Source: a bacterium D16-51
Lineage (GTDB): Bacteria > Bacillota > Clostridia > Lachnospirales > Lachnospiraceae
Direction of reading: 5' to 3'
DNA: 44,577 bases
Assembly: GCA_003612285.1 (NCBI GenBank)
Contig: RAYE01000050.1
Span: forward strand, 1 to 44,577
Below the pieces are notes generated by a model. It was not told where the DNA came from, ran no database searches, and saw only the letters and a program-made list of their open reading frames with translations. Shown one piece after another: positions 1-7,330 of the stretch (position 1 is the stretch's first letter; each line of letters begins with the position of its first letter). A program made the position numbers and the translations under genes.

Positions 1-426
1 TCCAGAATCTCCAAATCCGCAACTCTGCCCGAAACAATATCCATCTGCGTGTCCTCATAGCTTTCTGTCCCCTCTGTATGGATATTGATGCCGATGCTTG
101 GGATACCGTTCATCTCCGTCTTTCCGGCAAGCTCCGATCCACGCTTGCGGCGGTGTCCGGCTATGATTTCATAGCCGCCGCCCGCCCTCGGTCTTGCAAT
201 CCCCGGTACAAGCACCCCATACTGGCGGATACTCTCAGTTGTTTCCTCCATCTTCTCATCGTCCTCCACCCCGAAATGGGTGGTCTTTGAACGTGTAAAG
301 TTCTGCCAGCGGCGCATTGATAATCTGCTCTACCCCGTTTTCCTGTGCGGTATTTCCACCGAACAAATCATCAAAACTTTCCAGAGCAACCTTTGATACG
401 CTTCTTGATTTTATATTACTGCCCAT
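1..426 (-). pseudogene. parB: ParB-like partition protein, 5' part, frameshifted
   Basis: On the minus strand an ATG at 426 overlaps the parA stop by 11 bases, as expected for a parA-parB pair. The frame reads about 45 residues typical of an ICE ParB N-terminus (ending TFKDHPFR) and then hits a stop. Removing one G from the GGGG run near 270 restores a good ParB/sulfiredoxin-like domain with VEDDEKM, GVLVPGIARPR and the signature EIIAGHRRKR. ParB proteins bind centromere-like sites and work with ParA to segregate DNA. Downstream of ELAGK, around base 125, the residues no longer look like ParB to me (NGIPSIGINIHTEGTESYED). The gene may therefore be both frameshifted and chimeric. It runs off the window, so the C-terminus cannot be judged. 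Confidence 0.75.
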
Positions 427-1201
427 CTGCAAGCACCTCCTTTGTCAGAGAATCGTAAGCTGATGCCACTTTCCCCTTTGGATCATGCTTGTAGATGCTG
501 ACGCCCTCCGCTGAAATCTCCGCCACCCGGACAAAAATGGGAATAACATTGGCAAATATCCTTACCCGGCTTCCATAGGCTTCCTTCAGCATGGAGCTGA
601 TGTCCTTTGCGTAGTTCGTCCGGCTGTCCACCATTGTAAGCAGAATCCCTTCAATCTCCAGCTTCGGGTTAATCTGCCGCTTTACCTTTCCCACCGTCTT
701 AATAAGCTGCTGCAAGCCTTTGATGGGCAGGTATGCCGCCTGTACAGGTATCAGGATACTGTCGGCGCAGGCAAAGGCGTTTATGGTAATCATGCCGAGA
801 GAAGGCATACAATCAATTAAAATATAATCGTAACTCTCCCGGACAATCTCTATGTATGACCGCAGCACCGTTTCCCGGCTCATCACATTCACAAGGGAAA
901 CCTCCAGACCGGAAAGCTCGATGTTGCCCGGCATTAAATCTATCCCTTCCTCATGGTGCAGGATACCCTCTCCCGGCTCTACTTCCTCGTCATTGATTAA
1001 ATTTCCCATAATGGTTGCAAGCGTGACTTCCAGACCGTCCGGCTCTGTAAAGCCTAAACTCGCTGTCAGACTGCCCTGTGCGTCCGCATCAATCAGTAGC
1101 ACCTTCTTCCCCTGTTTTGCAATTCCTATGCCCAAATTGCTTGTGGTGGTGGTCTTGCCGACTCCGCCCTTCTGGTTTGCGATTGCGATTATTTTACACA
1201 T
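416..1201 (-). CDS. parA: ParA/Soj-type partition ATPase
   Basis: This 261-residue protein is a deviant-Walker ParA/MinD-family ATPase. It shows KGGVGKTTTTSNLG near residue 11 (deviant Walker A with the signature lysine), DADAQGSLT (A' motif) and YILIDCMPSLG (Walker B). In the family, ATP-bound dimers coat the nucleoid and move ParB-bound DNA. In ICEs they probably stabilise the excised circular form. It is the first gene of a parA-parB pair whose ORFs overlap by 11 bases, and it follows a 59-residue gene closely. Length is normal and no lesion is visible. The partner parB is broken, so the module may no longer work. Confidence 0.95.
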   Translation of the reverse strand: MCKIIAIANQKGGVGKTTTTSNLGIGIAKQGKKVLLIDADAQGSLTASLGFTEPDGLEVTLATIMGNLINDEEVEPGEGILHHEEGIDLMPGNIELSGLEVSLVNVMSRETVLRSYIEIVRESYDYILIDCMPSLGMITINAFACADSILIPVQAAYLPIKGLQQLIKTVGKVKRQINPKLEIEGILLTMVDSRTNYAKDISSMLKEAYGSRVRIFANVIPIFVRVAEISAEGVSIYKHDPKGKVASAYDSLTKEVLADGQ

Positions 1202-1219
1202 GATTGGTTCTCCTTTTTT

Positions 1220-1399
1220 CTACTGATTTTCTTTTACGTTGCTTTTCCTGACTTCCACATAAGTCCGGTAATATTTCTTTGTCCCTTTGTTTGGGAACAT
1301 ATCGGAAAACTCCGTCACTTCGATTTTCGGGTTCCTTTGTAAAATCTTCCCGAACCACTTAATATCGTTCTTTGTTCCCATAAGCCTAACCTTTAACAT
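1220..1399 (-). CDS. Small conserved ICE protein (59 aa, DUF3970-like)
   Basis: A 59-residue reading frame starts MLKVRLMGTKND and ends VKENQ. It has a strong Shine-Dalgarno (GGAGG, about 11 bases upstream) and its ATG overlaps the TAA of the preceding gene (TAATG), which indicates translational coupling. The composition is basic, with one small alpha/beta-like pattern. It resembles short proteins found next to ParA in Firmicutes ICEs; I think of the DUF3970 type but cannot verify this. No catalytic motif is visible. Its place between the DUF6075-type gene and parA suggests an accessory maintenance role. Confidence 0.7.
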   Translation of the reverse strand: MLKVRLMGTKNDIKWFGKILQRNPKIEVTEFSDMFPNKGTKKYYRTYVEVRKSNVKENQ

Positions 1400-1879
1400 T
1401 AGTCCCGTCCTCCGAACATGGCATACAGATCGTGGTTATATGTTGCGTATTCCGGATACCGAATCTGTACCGCCTGCCAAAAATATAATCCAACTTTTTG
1501 GATTTGCGCATCAGGCACAGCAGAACAGTTCTTCCACTGTGTACCGTCTGCACTCGTCCACCTGTTCCTCCGCATCATCATAGTCAAGGACACTCGGCGT
1601 ACCGTTGCAGTAAAGGTTAAACGCCATCCTGACCACTCTCACGCTCCCGCTGGTCTGCCAGCCTTCATGCAGGCACTCCGTTTTCACGCAGCCTGTCTTA
1701 AAATCATAGATACTGTAAATGTTCCTTCTTGTGTCATCACTGATACCAAGACAATATACAAGTGCTTTGTGGTATACGTCCTGATACCTGACCTCTTTTA
1801 ATTTTTCGTAGTAGAATTTTTCATGTGCATCGCTGATAAAAATAATCGCTTTCTCTACTCCTAACGCTGTACTACCCAT
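1399..1879 (-). pseudogene. DUF6075-type ICE protein, broken by a small palindromic insertion
   Basis: The first part (start ATG at 1879, 8 bases after GGAGG) reads an acidic domain with FISDAHEKFYYEK, YCLGISDDTRRN and ECLHEGWQTSGS, and stops right after EELFCCA. A second frame continues with YFWQAVQIRYPEYATYNHDLYAMFGGRD-type residues and ends at 1399. I recall both halves as one continuous protein in related ICEs (DUF6075-like). The break falls at a short stretch containing a perfect 7-bp inverted repeat (1487-1504). Function is unknown in the family. A compensating readthrough cannot be excluded but I see no slippery heptamer. Confidence 0.7.
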
Positions 1880-1921
1880 GTTCATTTCCTCCATTTCTTA
1901 TTTTGTTTTTGACCATAACAA

Positions 1922-1962
1922 AAGGACACTTCCCTAAAATTTTCTTTTAGAAAAATGTCCTT
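1922..1962. repeat. Nested inverted repeat, possible terminator
   Basis: Outer arms AAGGACA (1922-1928) and TGTCCTT (1956-1962) are perfect inverse complements, and inner arms CTAAAA (1934-1939) and TTTTAG (1945-1950) also pair. Read on the minus strand, the stem is followed by TTTTG. It lies downstream of the integrase and just upstream of the DUF6075-type gene. It could end transcripts arriving from the integrase side. It could also be an element-end structure. Confidence 0.55.
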
Positions 1963-2300
1963 ATCGTACAAAATATTAACTTGAACTGACACGAGTTTAA
2001 TTTAAAATCATTTATTTTAACCCGTTAAGAGAGTTTATTTTGTCGTACTCTTGTCGTACCATACTGTCTTTAAGTCCGCAAACCCTTGATTTTACTGGTT
2101 TTCTTTGCCAAGCGTTTTCATCGTCGGGAATAAAACAGTTGTTTCTTCATACTCTCTTAAATCCACTTGAAACAGCCTAAATCCATCTTTTCTTAAAAAA
2201 TACAATCTTTATACCCGACTGTACTCAACTATATCGCTTTGCAAATCTACTACAAATTTGCTACAAATCTCATTTTTTGCTACACAGAATATAAATCCTT
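1963..2300. other. Non-coding stretch beside the integrase; candidate attachment region with short direct repeats
   Basis: I see no gene here. Two copies of TGTCGTAC lie 11 bases apart (2041-2048 and 2052-2059). Two copies of CTACAAAT (2250-2257, 2261-2268), also 11 bases apart, are followed by a related CTACACAG at 2280. Such repeats resemble arm-type binding sites of tyrosine integrases. The attachment core is normally on this side of an integrase gene. I found no obvious second copy of a core in the window, so the att assignment is inference. Confidence 0.35.
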
Positions 2301-3542
2301 CTAAAAGAATCCTCCGTTTCTTGAAATTTCGTCAAAAACCTCTTTTTTCTTACTCTCTGTTGCTTCTGCATAAATGTCCATTGTTGTTTCGATATTAGCA
2401 TGCCCCATTACAGATTGTATCACTTTTAGGTTACTCACATTCTCACAAAGCCTTGTTGCAAAGGTGTGACGAAGATGATGAGCAGAGAAATTTGGCAAGA
2501 TGATCGGTTTCGTCCCGTTTTTTCTTGACTTTTTAATCGCTTCGCCATTGTATGCTTCACAGATTCTCTTAATTGCCCTGTTTACTGACTGAGGATGTAC
2601 CAGCCCTCCATAACGATTTTGGAACAAAAATCCACTCATACCATCAATTTCTGTTGTATTATAACCAGTCTCCCTTTGCTGCTCCCTCTCATACTCTAAT
2701 GCATCAAACACATCATCCAGCATTGGAATGATACGGACTCCAGATTCCGTTTTGGGCAGTGATACCATATAACCACACTTTGATACTCCATCTTCATTAT
2801 GGGGGAAATAACTTATACTGTGGTTAATGCTGATCTTCCGATCATCAAAATCTACATCTTCCCAACGAATCCCAATAGCCTCCCCAATTCTGCAACCTGT
2901 ACCTAAAAGGAATGTAAACAGTGACCACCAGTGATAATAAATCGGACTGTTGGCAATATAGTTCAGGAACGCTCTCTGTTGCTCCTTGGTAAGCGCATGG
3001 CGTATGCCTTTGTTCTTACCTTCTTTCCGCTTCAATTCTGCCATAACATTGTCCGTAGGATTTCTACGAAGTATGTCATCCCGTACAGCCATATCAAATG
3101 CCGGATGCAGCACACAATGAACATTGTCAACCGTATACACGCTTAAATTCTGTTCCTCCAGCAAGTGTTGATAAAAGTACAATACATCCGAATACTTTAT
3201 ATCACTGATCCGCTGCAAACCGAATCCATCACGTACATAATGATCGTAGGTATAGATATAACCACTCTTTGTTGTTTTCCGCAGATTTCTTTTCGTCAAT
3301 ATGTATCGGTCAAACAACTGATTCAATGTAGTTTTCTCTGCCGTATACAAATCCAGACCATCAAGTTGATTCTTTTTCAACTGATCTTCTTTAATCCGTA
3401 ACTCTCTCAGGTCAACTGCATAAATGGTTCTCCTATTTCCTAATGCATCGGTATAAGAATATGCGTACCTTCCATCCTGTGAACGCTGATATTCTCCTTT
3501 TCTTAGGGCGTGTCCCTTAGTATCTCTCCTTGACTTAGCCAT
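2301..3542 (-). CDS. int: Tyrosine recombinase / ICE integrase (Tn916-like type)
   Basis: The 413-residue protein has an N-terminal AP2-like arm-binding region (about residues 10-60, GRYAYSYTDALGNRRTIYA), a SAM-like core-binding domain, and a C-terminal catalytic domain. The family residues are all visible: Arg in GTGCRIGEAIG, HxxR in HHLRHTFATRL, His in VMGHANIETT and the Tyr in MDIYAEAT. It performs site-specific insertion and excision of the element. Shine-Dalgarno AGGAGG lies just upstream. Next to it are a ribbon-helix-helix protein and a DUF6462 protein, the usual integration module. The gene looks intact. Confidence 0.95.
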   Translation of the reverse strand: MAKSRRDTKGHALRKGEYQRSQDGRYAYSYTDALGNRRTIYAVDLRELRIKEDQLKKNQLDGLDLYTAEKTTLNQLFDRYILTKRNLRKTTKSGYIYTYDHYVRDGFGLQRISDIKYSDVLYFYQHLLEEQNLSVYTVDNVHCVLHPAFDMAVRDDILRRNPTDNVMAELKRKEGKNKGIRHALTKEQQRAFLNYIANSPIYYHWWSLFTFLLGTGCRIGEAIGIRWEDVDFDDRKISINHSISYFPHNEDGVSKCGYMVSLPKTESGVRIIPMLDDVFDALEYEREQQRETGYNTTEIDGMSGFLFQNRYGGLVHPQSVNRAIKRICEAYNGEAIKKSRKNGTKPIILPNFSAHHLRHTFATRLCENVSNLKVIQSVMGHANIETTMDIYAEATESKKKEVFDEISRNGGFF

Positions 3543-3579
3543 ATTTCATCTCCTCCTTTTATAAGGAAAAGACTCTGCA

Positions 3580-3747
3580 TTACTTATCGGATATAATCTC
3601 CTCAAGCTGCTTACGAATGACTTTAGTCATGGTTGTCTTATGCTTAGAAGCGTATGCCTTTAATCTGGCGTATTCATCCTCCGTAAACCGTAGATTTACC
3701 CGTTTTTCTCTAGGGACATCTACCGGAGGTCTTCCCATCTTTGCCAT
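3580..3747 (-). CDS. Small ribbon-helix-helix (CopG/Arc-like) DNA-binding protein, 55 aa
   Basis: The frame starts MAKMGRPPVD and ends EEIISDK, with AGGAGAG seven bases before the ATG. The pattern KRVNLRFTEDEYARLKAYA, a short beta strand followed by two helices, matches ribbon-helix-helix repressors. It lies 37 bases before the integrase and behind a near-consensus promoter, so it is probably the regulator of int/xis expression. It is too short for domain boundaries to be judged further. Confidence 0.75.
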   Translation of the reverse strand: MAKMGRPPVDVPREKRVNLRFTEDEYARLKAYASKHKTTMTKVIRKQLEEIISDK

Positions 3748-3771
3748 AGCAAACTCTCCTTTACATTTCCT

Positions 3772-3800
3772 ATTGTATATTATGGTGCCTATTTAGTCAA
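3772..3800 (-). promoter_or_regulatory. Sigma-A-type promoter for the integration module
   Basis: On the minus strand TTGACT (3800-3795) and TACAAT (3777-3772) are separated by exactly 17 bases. The -10 element ends about 25 bases before the start codon of the ribbon-helix-helix gene. The same transcript could continue into int. Confidence 0.6.
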
Positions 3801-3850
3801 GCGCAAAATGCAAAGTCTTTTCCAATTTTGATATTCGGTTGTCACAAAGC

Positions 3851-4057
3851 TTATTCACGGTACAACTCAAGATACTGTTCAAAGATTTCTGTATTAACCA
3901 AAACGAGCTGGTTAATCTTATACGTTGCATGTGCATCTTTCGCAAGTTCTTGAAACTTGCTTAGTCCCATACCGTATATTTCCGCACCTTCTTTATACCT
4001 GACGAATTTCCTACTTTGTTTTTGTGTCTTTTTTACATTATCTATTGCCCTCTCCAT
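3851..4057 (-). CDS. DUF6462 / excisionase-like small DNA-binding protein
   Basis: The 68-residue protein contains KFVRYKEGAEIYGMGLSKFQELAKDA and ends NTEIFEQYLELYRE. This is the helix-turn-helix (MerR/Xis-like) pattern of DUF6462 proteins, which sit beside integrases in Clostridia ICEs and probably act as directionality factors for excision. It starts a few bases after the stop of the broken PemK gene. It looks complete. The excisionase role is inferred from context and family. Confidence 0.75.
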   Translation of the reverse strand: MERAIDNVKKTQKQSRKFVRYKEGAEIYGMGLSKFQELAKDAHATYKINQLVLVNTEIFEQYLELYRE

Positions 4058-4060
4058 CTT

Positions 4061-4439
4061 TTACTCCTCCATTCTCCCCTCAATCCCAAGGTGCTGTACC
4101 ATTGCAGCCTCCAGTTTCGCAATCAGTCTCGGCTCTGTCACTTCTGCAATCTTTCTTCGCACCTGTTGGCGATCCACTGTTGTTATCTGTTCAATCATAC
4201 AAACACCCGAAGCTTCAAAATCCTTACAGTCCATACGGTCTATAAATACATGATAATCCCTGTCAATCGCCCTTTAACCTCTTAGTAAGCGGCAACACCT
4301 GCATTACCGGGGAATTCTTATTATAAGAAGTCTTACTTATTACTATCGCTGGACGAAAATCCCCAACCACGCAACTATCAAAGTCCTCCCCAAAATCCAC
4401 CAGAACAATATCCATACGCTCATAATACGATTTATTCAT
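4061..4439 (-). pseudogene. PemK/MazF-like toxin, frameshifted
   Basis: The first frame (ATG at 4439 after GGAG) reads MNKSYYERMDIVLVDFGEDF, then RPAIVISK and VMQVLPLTKRLKGD, and stops at 4263. These are the beta-barrel core motifs of PemK/MazF endoribonucleases. The next frame continues in register with the fold: DYHVFIDRMDCKDFEASGV, CMIEQITTVDR and a C-terminal helix, ending at 4061. A single-base shift near 4262 therefore splits one gene. MazF toxins cut mRNA. No antitoxin is evident upstream. A programmed shift is possible but I see no signal for one. Confidence 0.7.
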
Positions 4440-4486
4440 TTTATCTCCATTGCTATAAAACATGCTTTATTCCTCCATGCTTTCTT

Positions 4487-4684
4487 TTATTCATAGTATC
4501 CTTCCACCATCTTCCTGATTGCCTCTAACGCTTCCGACTCGGTAGGATAATCACCCAATACTTTGTTGTTTTTATCAAACACGGTAGTCCCGTTTTCATG
4601 TATAATGTAATCCACATTCTTATAAGTAAGCCTGTGATCAAAAAAATCATCATAACATTCTTCAGAAACCTCAGTATCTCTCAT
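4487..4684 (-). CDS. Small hypothetical protein downstream of a PemK-like gene (65 aa)
   Basis: This acidic protein starts MRDTEVSEECYDDFFDHRL and ends RKMVEGYYE. Its start overlaps the end of the PemK-like gene by 14 bases, and the next gene downstream is the broken PemK. The middle part (DYIIHENGTTVFDKNNKVLGDYPTESEAL) looks like a small beta-rich domain. An antitoxin would be a natural guess from its position between two PemK-type genes. Nothing in the sequence confirms that, and antitoxins more often precede the toxin. Confidence 0.6.
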   Translation of the reverse strand: MRDTEVSEECYDDFFDHRLTYKNVDYIIHENGTTVFDKNNKVLGDYPTESEALEAIRKMVEGYYE

Positions 4685-5093
4685 CCTGCTCACCTACCTG
4701 TCCCCACATAGCCGACAGCAGCTCCTTATGTACGGACTCACTTTTTACCCGTCCGATTCTCTTGATAACCTGATGTCTGCTGATCTTCTGCATATTCATA
4801 ACCTGTGCATACTCCGGATAGCGAAGTCCCCGACAGTCAATCGTCCGGATCTCCACATCTTTAGAAGCTGTATCTCTGGACCGACTGCGAAAAAGTGGAA
4901 TAACCATCAGTACATTATCCGTTTTCATGCTGTCATCACTGCTCATTACATACACCGGACGATTACCGCAAAGGCTCCTGCCTCCTTTCCATTCATGGCC
5001 AAAGTGTACTAACAGAACATCCCCCTGATGCACATCGGTTTTATCATTCCTGCTATGTTTATCTTTATTGCTTCGTTTGCCCTTTACACTCAT
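4671..5093 (-). CDS. PemK/MazF-family toxin-like protein (140 aa)
   Basis: Start chosen at ATG 5093 (MSVKGKRSNK), 8 bases after AGGAG. An upstream in-frame Met lacks this spacing. After a basic tail the core reads VHQGDVLLVHFGHEW, NRPVYVMSSDD, NVLMVIPLFRS and EYAQVMNMQKISRHQVIKRIGRV, the strand order of PemK/MazF ribonucleases. It differs clearly from the frameshifted PemK 300 bases downstream, so the two are not a recent duplication. It may be an ICE-stabilising toxin or a homologue adapted to regulation. The basic N-terminal extension is unusual for the family. Confidence 0.75.
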   Translation of the reverse strand: MSVKGKRSNKDKHSRNDKTDVHQGDVLLVHFGHEWKGGRSLCGNRPVYVMSSDDSMKTDNVLMVIPLFRSRSRDTASKDVEIRTIDCRGLRYPEYAQVMNMQKISRHQVIKRIGRVKSESVHKELLSAMWGQVGEQDERY

Positions 5094-5128
5094 TTTCAAA
5101 AATCTCCTTTCCAAAAAGTGATCTCATT

Positions 5129-5243
5129 GGTGCCGAACCCCTGCTTTGTTCGACACCATTATCATAAATCACCGAACTTCCAATCTATCGTCCTAAAAAG
5201 ATACTCTTTGTGCCTTTTGACTACTTTGTAGGACGACTGGCAC
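5129..5243. promoter_or_regulatory. Cluster of inverted repeats between the XRE gene and the PemK-like gene
   Basis: Three dyads are visible. GGTGCCGAAC/GTTCGACACC near 5129-5156 has one mismatch. CGTCCTA (5189-5195) pairs with TAGGACG (5229-5235). GTGCC (5210-5214) pairs with GGCAC (5239-5243). They lie after the XRE stop and before the PemK-like start on the minus strand. They may form a terminator for the regulator or operators for the toxin gene. Confidence 0.45.
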
Positions 5244-5256
5244 AATTTATAACCCA

Positions 5257-5610
5257 TCAACTGAAAAACGCCCTCAAAATATCTGCTGCTTTACGGATTT
5301 CCTTCAATCCCTTGCCTCTGCACATCTCCACGATCTCTCCAACCTCACTGCACTCATTCTCCCCAAAATACAGATAGTCAAGGGAAACACCTAAAATTTG
5401 TGAAATTTCAAAAAGATATTCTGTCTTGCATGGTGTCTGACCGTTCTCAATCCGGTACATCTGATTCTTCCCAATCGCAAGTAATGTTGCCAGATCAATC
5501 TGCTTCATACTCGCTTCCTCACGGGCCTCACGAATCCGTGTCCCCATTGCCTTCCATACTTCCTCCGTAAACTGTTTTACATCCTTCTGTGCTACTGCTT
5601 TTTTCTTCAT
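5257..5610 (-). CDS. XRE-family transcriptional regulator (117 aa)
   Basis: The protein carries a Cro/CI helix-turn-helix at about residues 18-70: RIREAREEASMKQIDLATLL, then GKNQMYRIENGQTPCKTEYL and ISQILGVSLDYLYFGE. A C-terminal helix follows (GLKEIRKAADILRAF). It probably represses neighbouring genes. A degraded copy of its last 50 residues lies at 9977-10133, on the far side of the GTPase cassette. The pair therefore brackets that cassette. A 14-bp palindrome lies 37 bases upstream of its start. Confidence 0.9.
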   Translation of the reverse strand: MKKKAVAQKDVKQFTEEVWKAMGTRIREAREEASMKQIDLATLLAIGKNQMYRIENGQTPCKTEYLFEISQILGVSLDYLYFGENECSEVGEIVEMCRGKGLKEIRKAADILRAFFS

Positions 5611-5646
5611 AATTTTTTCCTTTCCGGGCTTGTCTGCCCAAAAAAG

Positions 5647-5660
5647 GATCAGTGCTGATC
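5647..5660. promoter_or_regulatory. 14-bp perfect palindrome upstream of the XRE gene
   Basis: GATCAGTGCTGATC (arms GATCAG and CTGATC around TG) lies 37 bases before the XRE start codon. On the minus strand it is followed by CTTTTTT. It could be an autoregulatory operator or a weak terminator in the leader. The sequence does not decide between them. Confidence 0.5.
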
Positions 5661-5790
5661 AGGCACCCTTTGCCGACAAATGCGCTTTCACGCAATCCTT
5701 ATTGTTTGTAACGAGAAAAATCCTTGTTTTCTCAAGCACCCCCTCTGATTATTCAGAGAAACCGATTCAGACAACAATACAGTATTTTCC

Positions 5791-5840
5791 AAAAAAATCG
5801 GGGCTATCGATATGAATTTAATCATATCCGATAGCCCCAA
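5791..5840 (-). terminator. Rho-independent terminator after the GTPase cassette
   Basis: GGGGCTATCG (5800-5809) pairs with CGATAGCCCC near 5829-5838, with an ATATG/CATAT extension, forming a long stem. On the minus strand it is followed by a run of seven T. It lies 20 bases after the stop of the 57-residue gene and closes the transcription unit that begins at about 9900. Confidence 0.85.
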
Positions 5841-5861
5841 TGGCTTTTCCAGAGTACCAAT

Positions 5862-6035
5862 TTACTCTGCGGTTATTATTTTTTTGTCTACTCGTAGTGC
5901 TTTATATTCTCCGTTAGCTGCTTTACGGAACTCAACGTCAAACCCCTTATCTGCTAGTTGTTTCATTTTTCGAATCAATCGCAGGTCTTTTTCATCCTGT
6001 TTACTTTTTTTCTTGTTGATTGTTTCCGTTTCCAT
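5862..6035 (-). CDS. Small basic protein (57 aa), last gene of the GTPase cassette
   Basis: The frame begins METETINKKKSKQ and ends VDKKIITAE, with AGGAGG nine bases before the ATG. It is highly charged: a lysine-rich start, a helix with LRLIRKMKQLADKG, then a short beta-like part (FDVEFRKAANGEYKALRV). I do not recognise it. It sits 87 bases after the 396-residue gene and just before the terminator, so it is likely co-transcribed with the GTPase cassette. A regulatory or antitoxin-like role is conceivable but unsupported. Confidence 0.65.
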   Translation of the reverse strand: METETINKKKSKQDEKDLRLIRKMKQLADKGFDVEFRKAANGEYKALRVDKKIITAE

Positions 6036-6122
6036 AATTACTCGCCTCCTTTTGTTGAATGCTCCTTAAGTATATCACATATTGATGAATATGAATTTAA
6101 ACCAAAAACTCTTTTTTGCTTT

Positions 6123-7313
6123 TTATGTTTTAATGTTCAAGAATTCCCATAGTATACGTCCAACAAACTTATCAGAACCGTCATATATGGATGTCTGCAT
6201 CTCTCGATTTGCTTCACACTTTCTTATATAAGCTGCATTTACATCATCTATCATGTCAAAACAAGACTTATCTCTAATAGCTTTTTCTTCCTCACTCAAT
6301 CCCTGTAGTTGTGATAATTCCTCCCTCATTTTCACTATCTGGCTTTCCATGAATTCTATATTTTGTTTAACAGCTTCAATTTCTTTATCAGTTGTAATTG
6401 CCATTTCATGAACACGATCTCCGTTTCTTATTCTATCCTCCACCGTATCCCAATCTGTTGCACCTTTGACATATCTATTTATAGTCATTTCATCTAATTC
6501 AAGGCGATGTTTGTCCACATACAGTCCGAGAACATCTTTATAATATTCCTCACGTGTTCTATCATCCTCCTCAAAGCCCATGTCATTTTTATGCTTGGAA
6601 ACTTCAAAAAGCAGAGAATTAATCAATTTTGCTATCTCATAATCAAGACTCGCATTTTGTATTGTAAACAGATCTTCATGTTCTTTTATTCCTAGTCCCA
6701 TTGCCTTAAGTAATTCTCTTATTTCAACACCGCCCTGTTCCATTGCTACTCTATTGTTTATGGCAACCCGTTTCAGCATATACTGATTAAAAAAATCCAT
6801 ATAATCTGCTTTATCCATATCGATAGAAAGCCGTTGCAACAAGGCTCCCATATCTTCCTGAGTATGTTCGACAAAACTAAGAACAAAATTCATAAGTATT
6901 CCACTGATTCGTTCAGTCCATATTGTTAGTTTCTTAGCTGTAAAATAACTTGGCAAAGAATGTACCATATCTCTTAATTCTTCTGGCAAATCTTCAATCT
7001 CTTGCACCAAAACTGTATAATAGTCACATATGTCCCTTCCAGAAGTATTATCAGAAGCGTTTCCTTGCTTAGATACAGGATTAAAAGGATAACATCTTGC
7101 CAATAATGCAATTAATTCATCACACTCCGCTGGATAGAAACTTTCCCCTTGCCTGACATCACTATCTTGCTTAAGTTCAGATAAGTCTATTCCATAATGT
7201 TCAGCTAATTTCTTCATCCGATAATCAAAAGCAGCATCAGATTTGCAAGCACTCAACTCTGTCATTTCTTTTTTGGAAAAATCAACACTTCGCCTTTTTT
7301 CTTGCTTTGCCAT
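6123..7313 (-). CDS. Helical/coiled-coil partner of the GTPase (about 396 aa), unknown family
   Basis: The gene is coupled to the GTPase gene: an ATG at 7331 overlaps the GTPase stop, but the ATG at 7313 (MAKQEKRRSVDFS) is better placed relative to the GGAGG. The protein is acidic and almost wholly helical. A coiled coil is likely at about residues 310-350 (EIEAVKQNIEFMESQIVKMREEL). No enzyme motif or membrane segment is seen. N-terminal text FDYRMKKLAEHYGIDLSEL hints at a helical DNA-binding or clamp domain, without certainty. As an obligate neighbour of a dynamin-like GTPase it could be its effector or scaffold. I do not recognise the family. Confidence 0.8.
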   Translation of the reverse strand: MAKQEKRRSVDFSKKEMTELSACKSDAAFDYRMKKLAEHYGIDLSELKQDSDVRQGESFYPAECDELIALLARCYPFNPVSKQGNASDNTSGRDICDYYTVLVQEIEDLPEELRDMVHSLPSYFTAKKLTIWTERISGILMNFVLSFVEHTQEDMGALLQRLSIDMDKADYMDFFNQYMLKRVAINNRVAMEQGGVEIRELLKAMGLGIKEHEDLFTIQNASLDYEIAKLINSLLFEVSKHKNDMGFEEDDRTREEYYKDVLGLYVDKHRLELDEMTINRYVKGATDWDTVEDRIRNGDRVHEMAITTDKEIEAVKQNIEFMESQIVKMREELSQLQGLSEEEKAIRDKSCFDMIDDVNAAYIRKCEANREMQTSIYDGSDKFVGRILWEFLNIKT

Positions 7314-7330
7314 ATATCCTTTATCCTCCA

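Noticed and set aside
1418-1801. 127-residue plus-strand frame
   Set aside because: Complement of the broken DUF6075-type gene; no ribosome binding site and atypical composition.
2060-2100. A tRNA-derived attachment core near the integrase
   Set aside because: The sequence around AAACCCTTGATTTTACTGG looked like a possible att core, but no second copy or tRNA context was found in the window.
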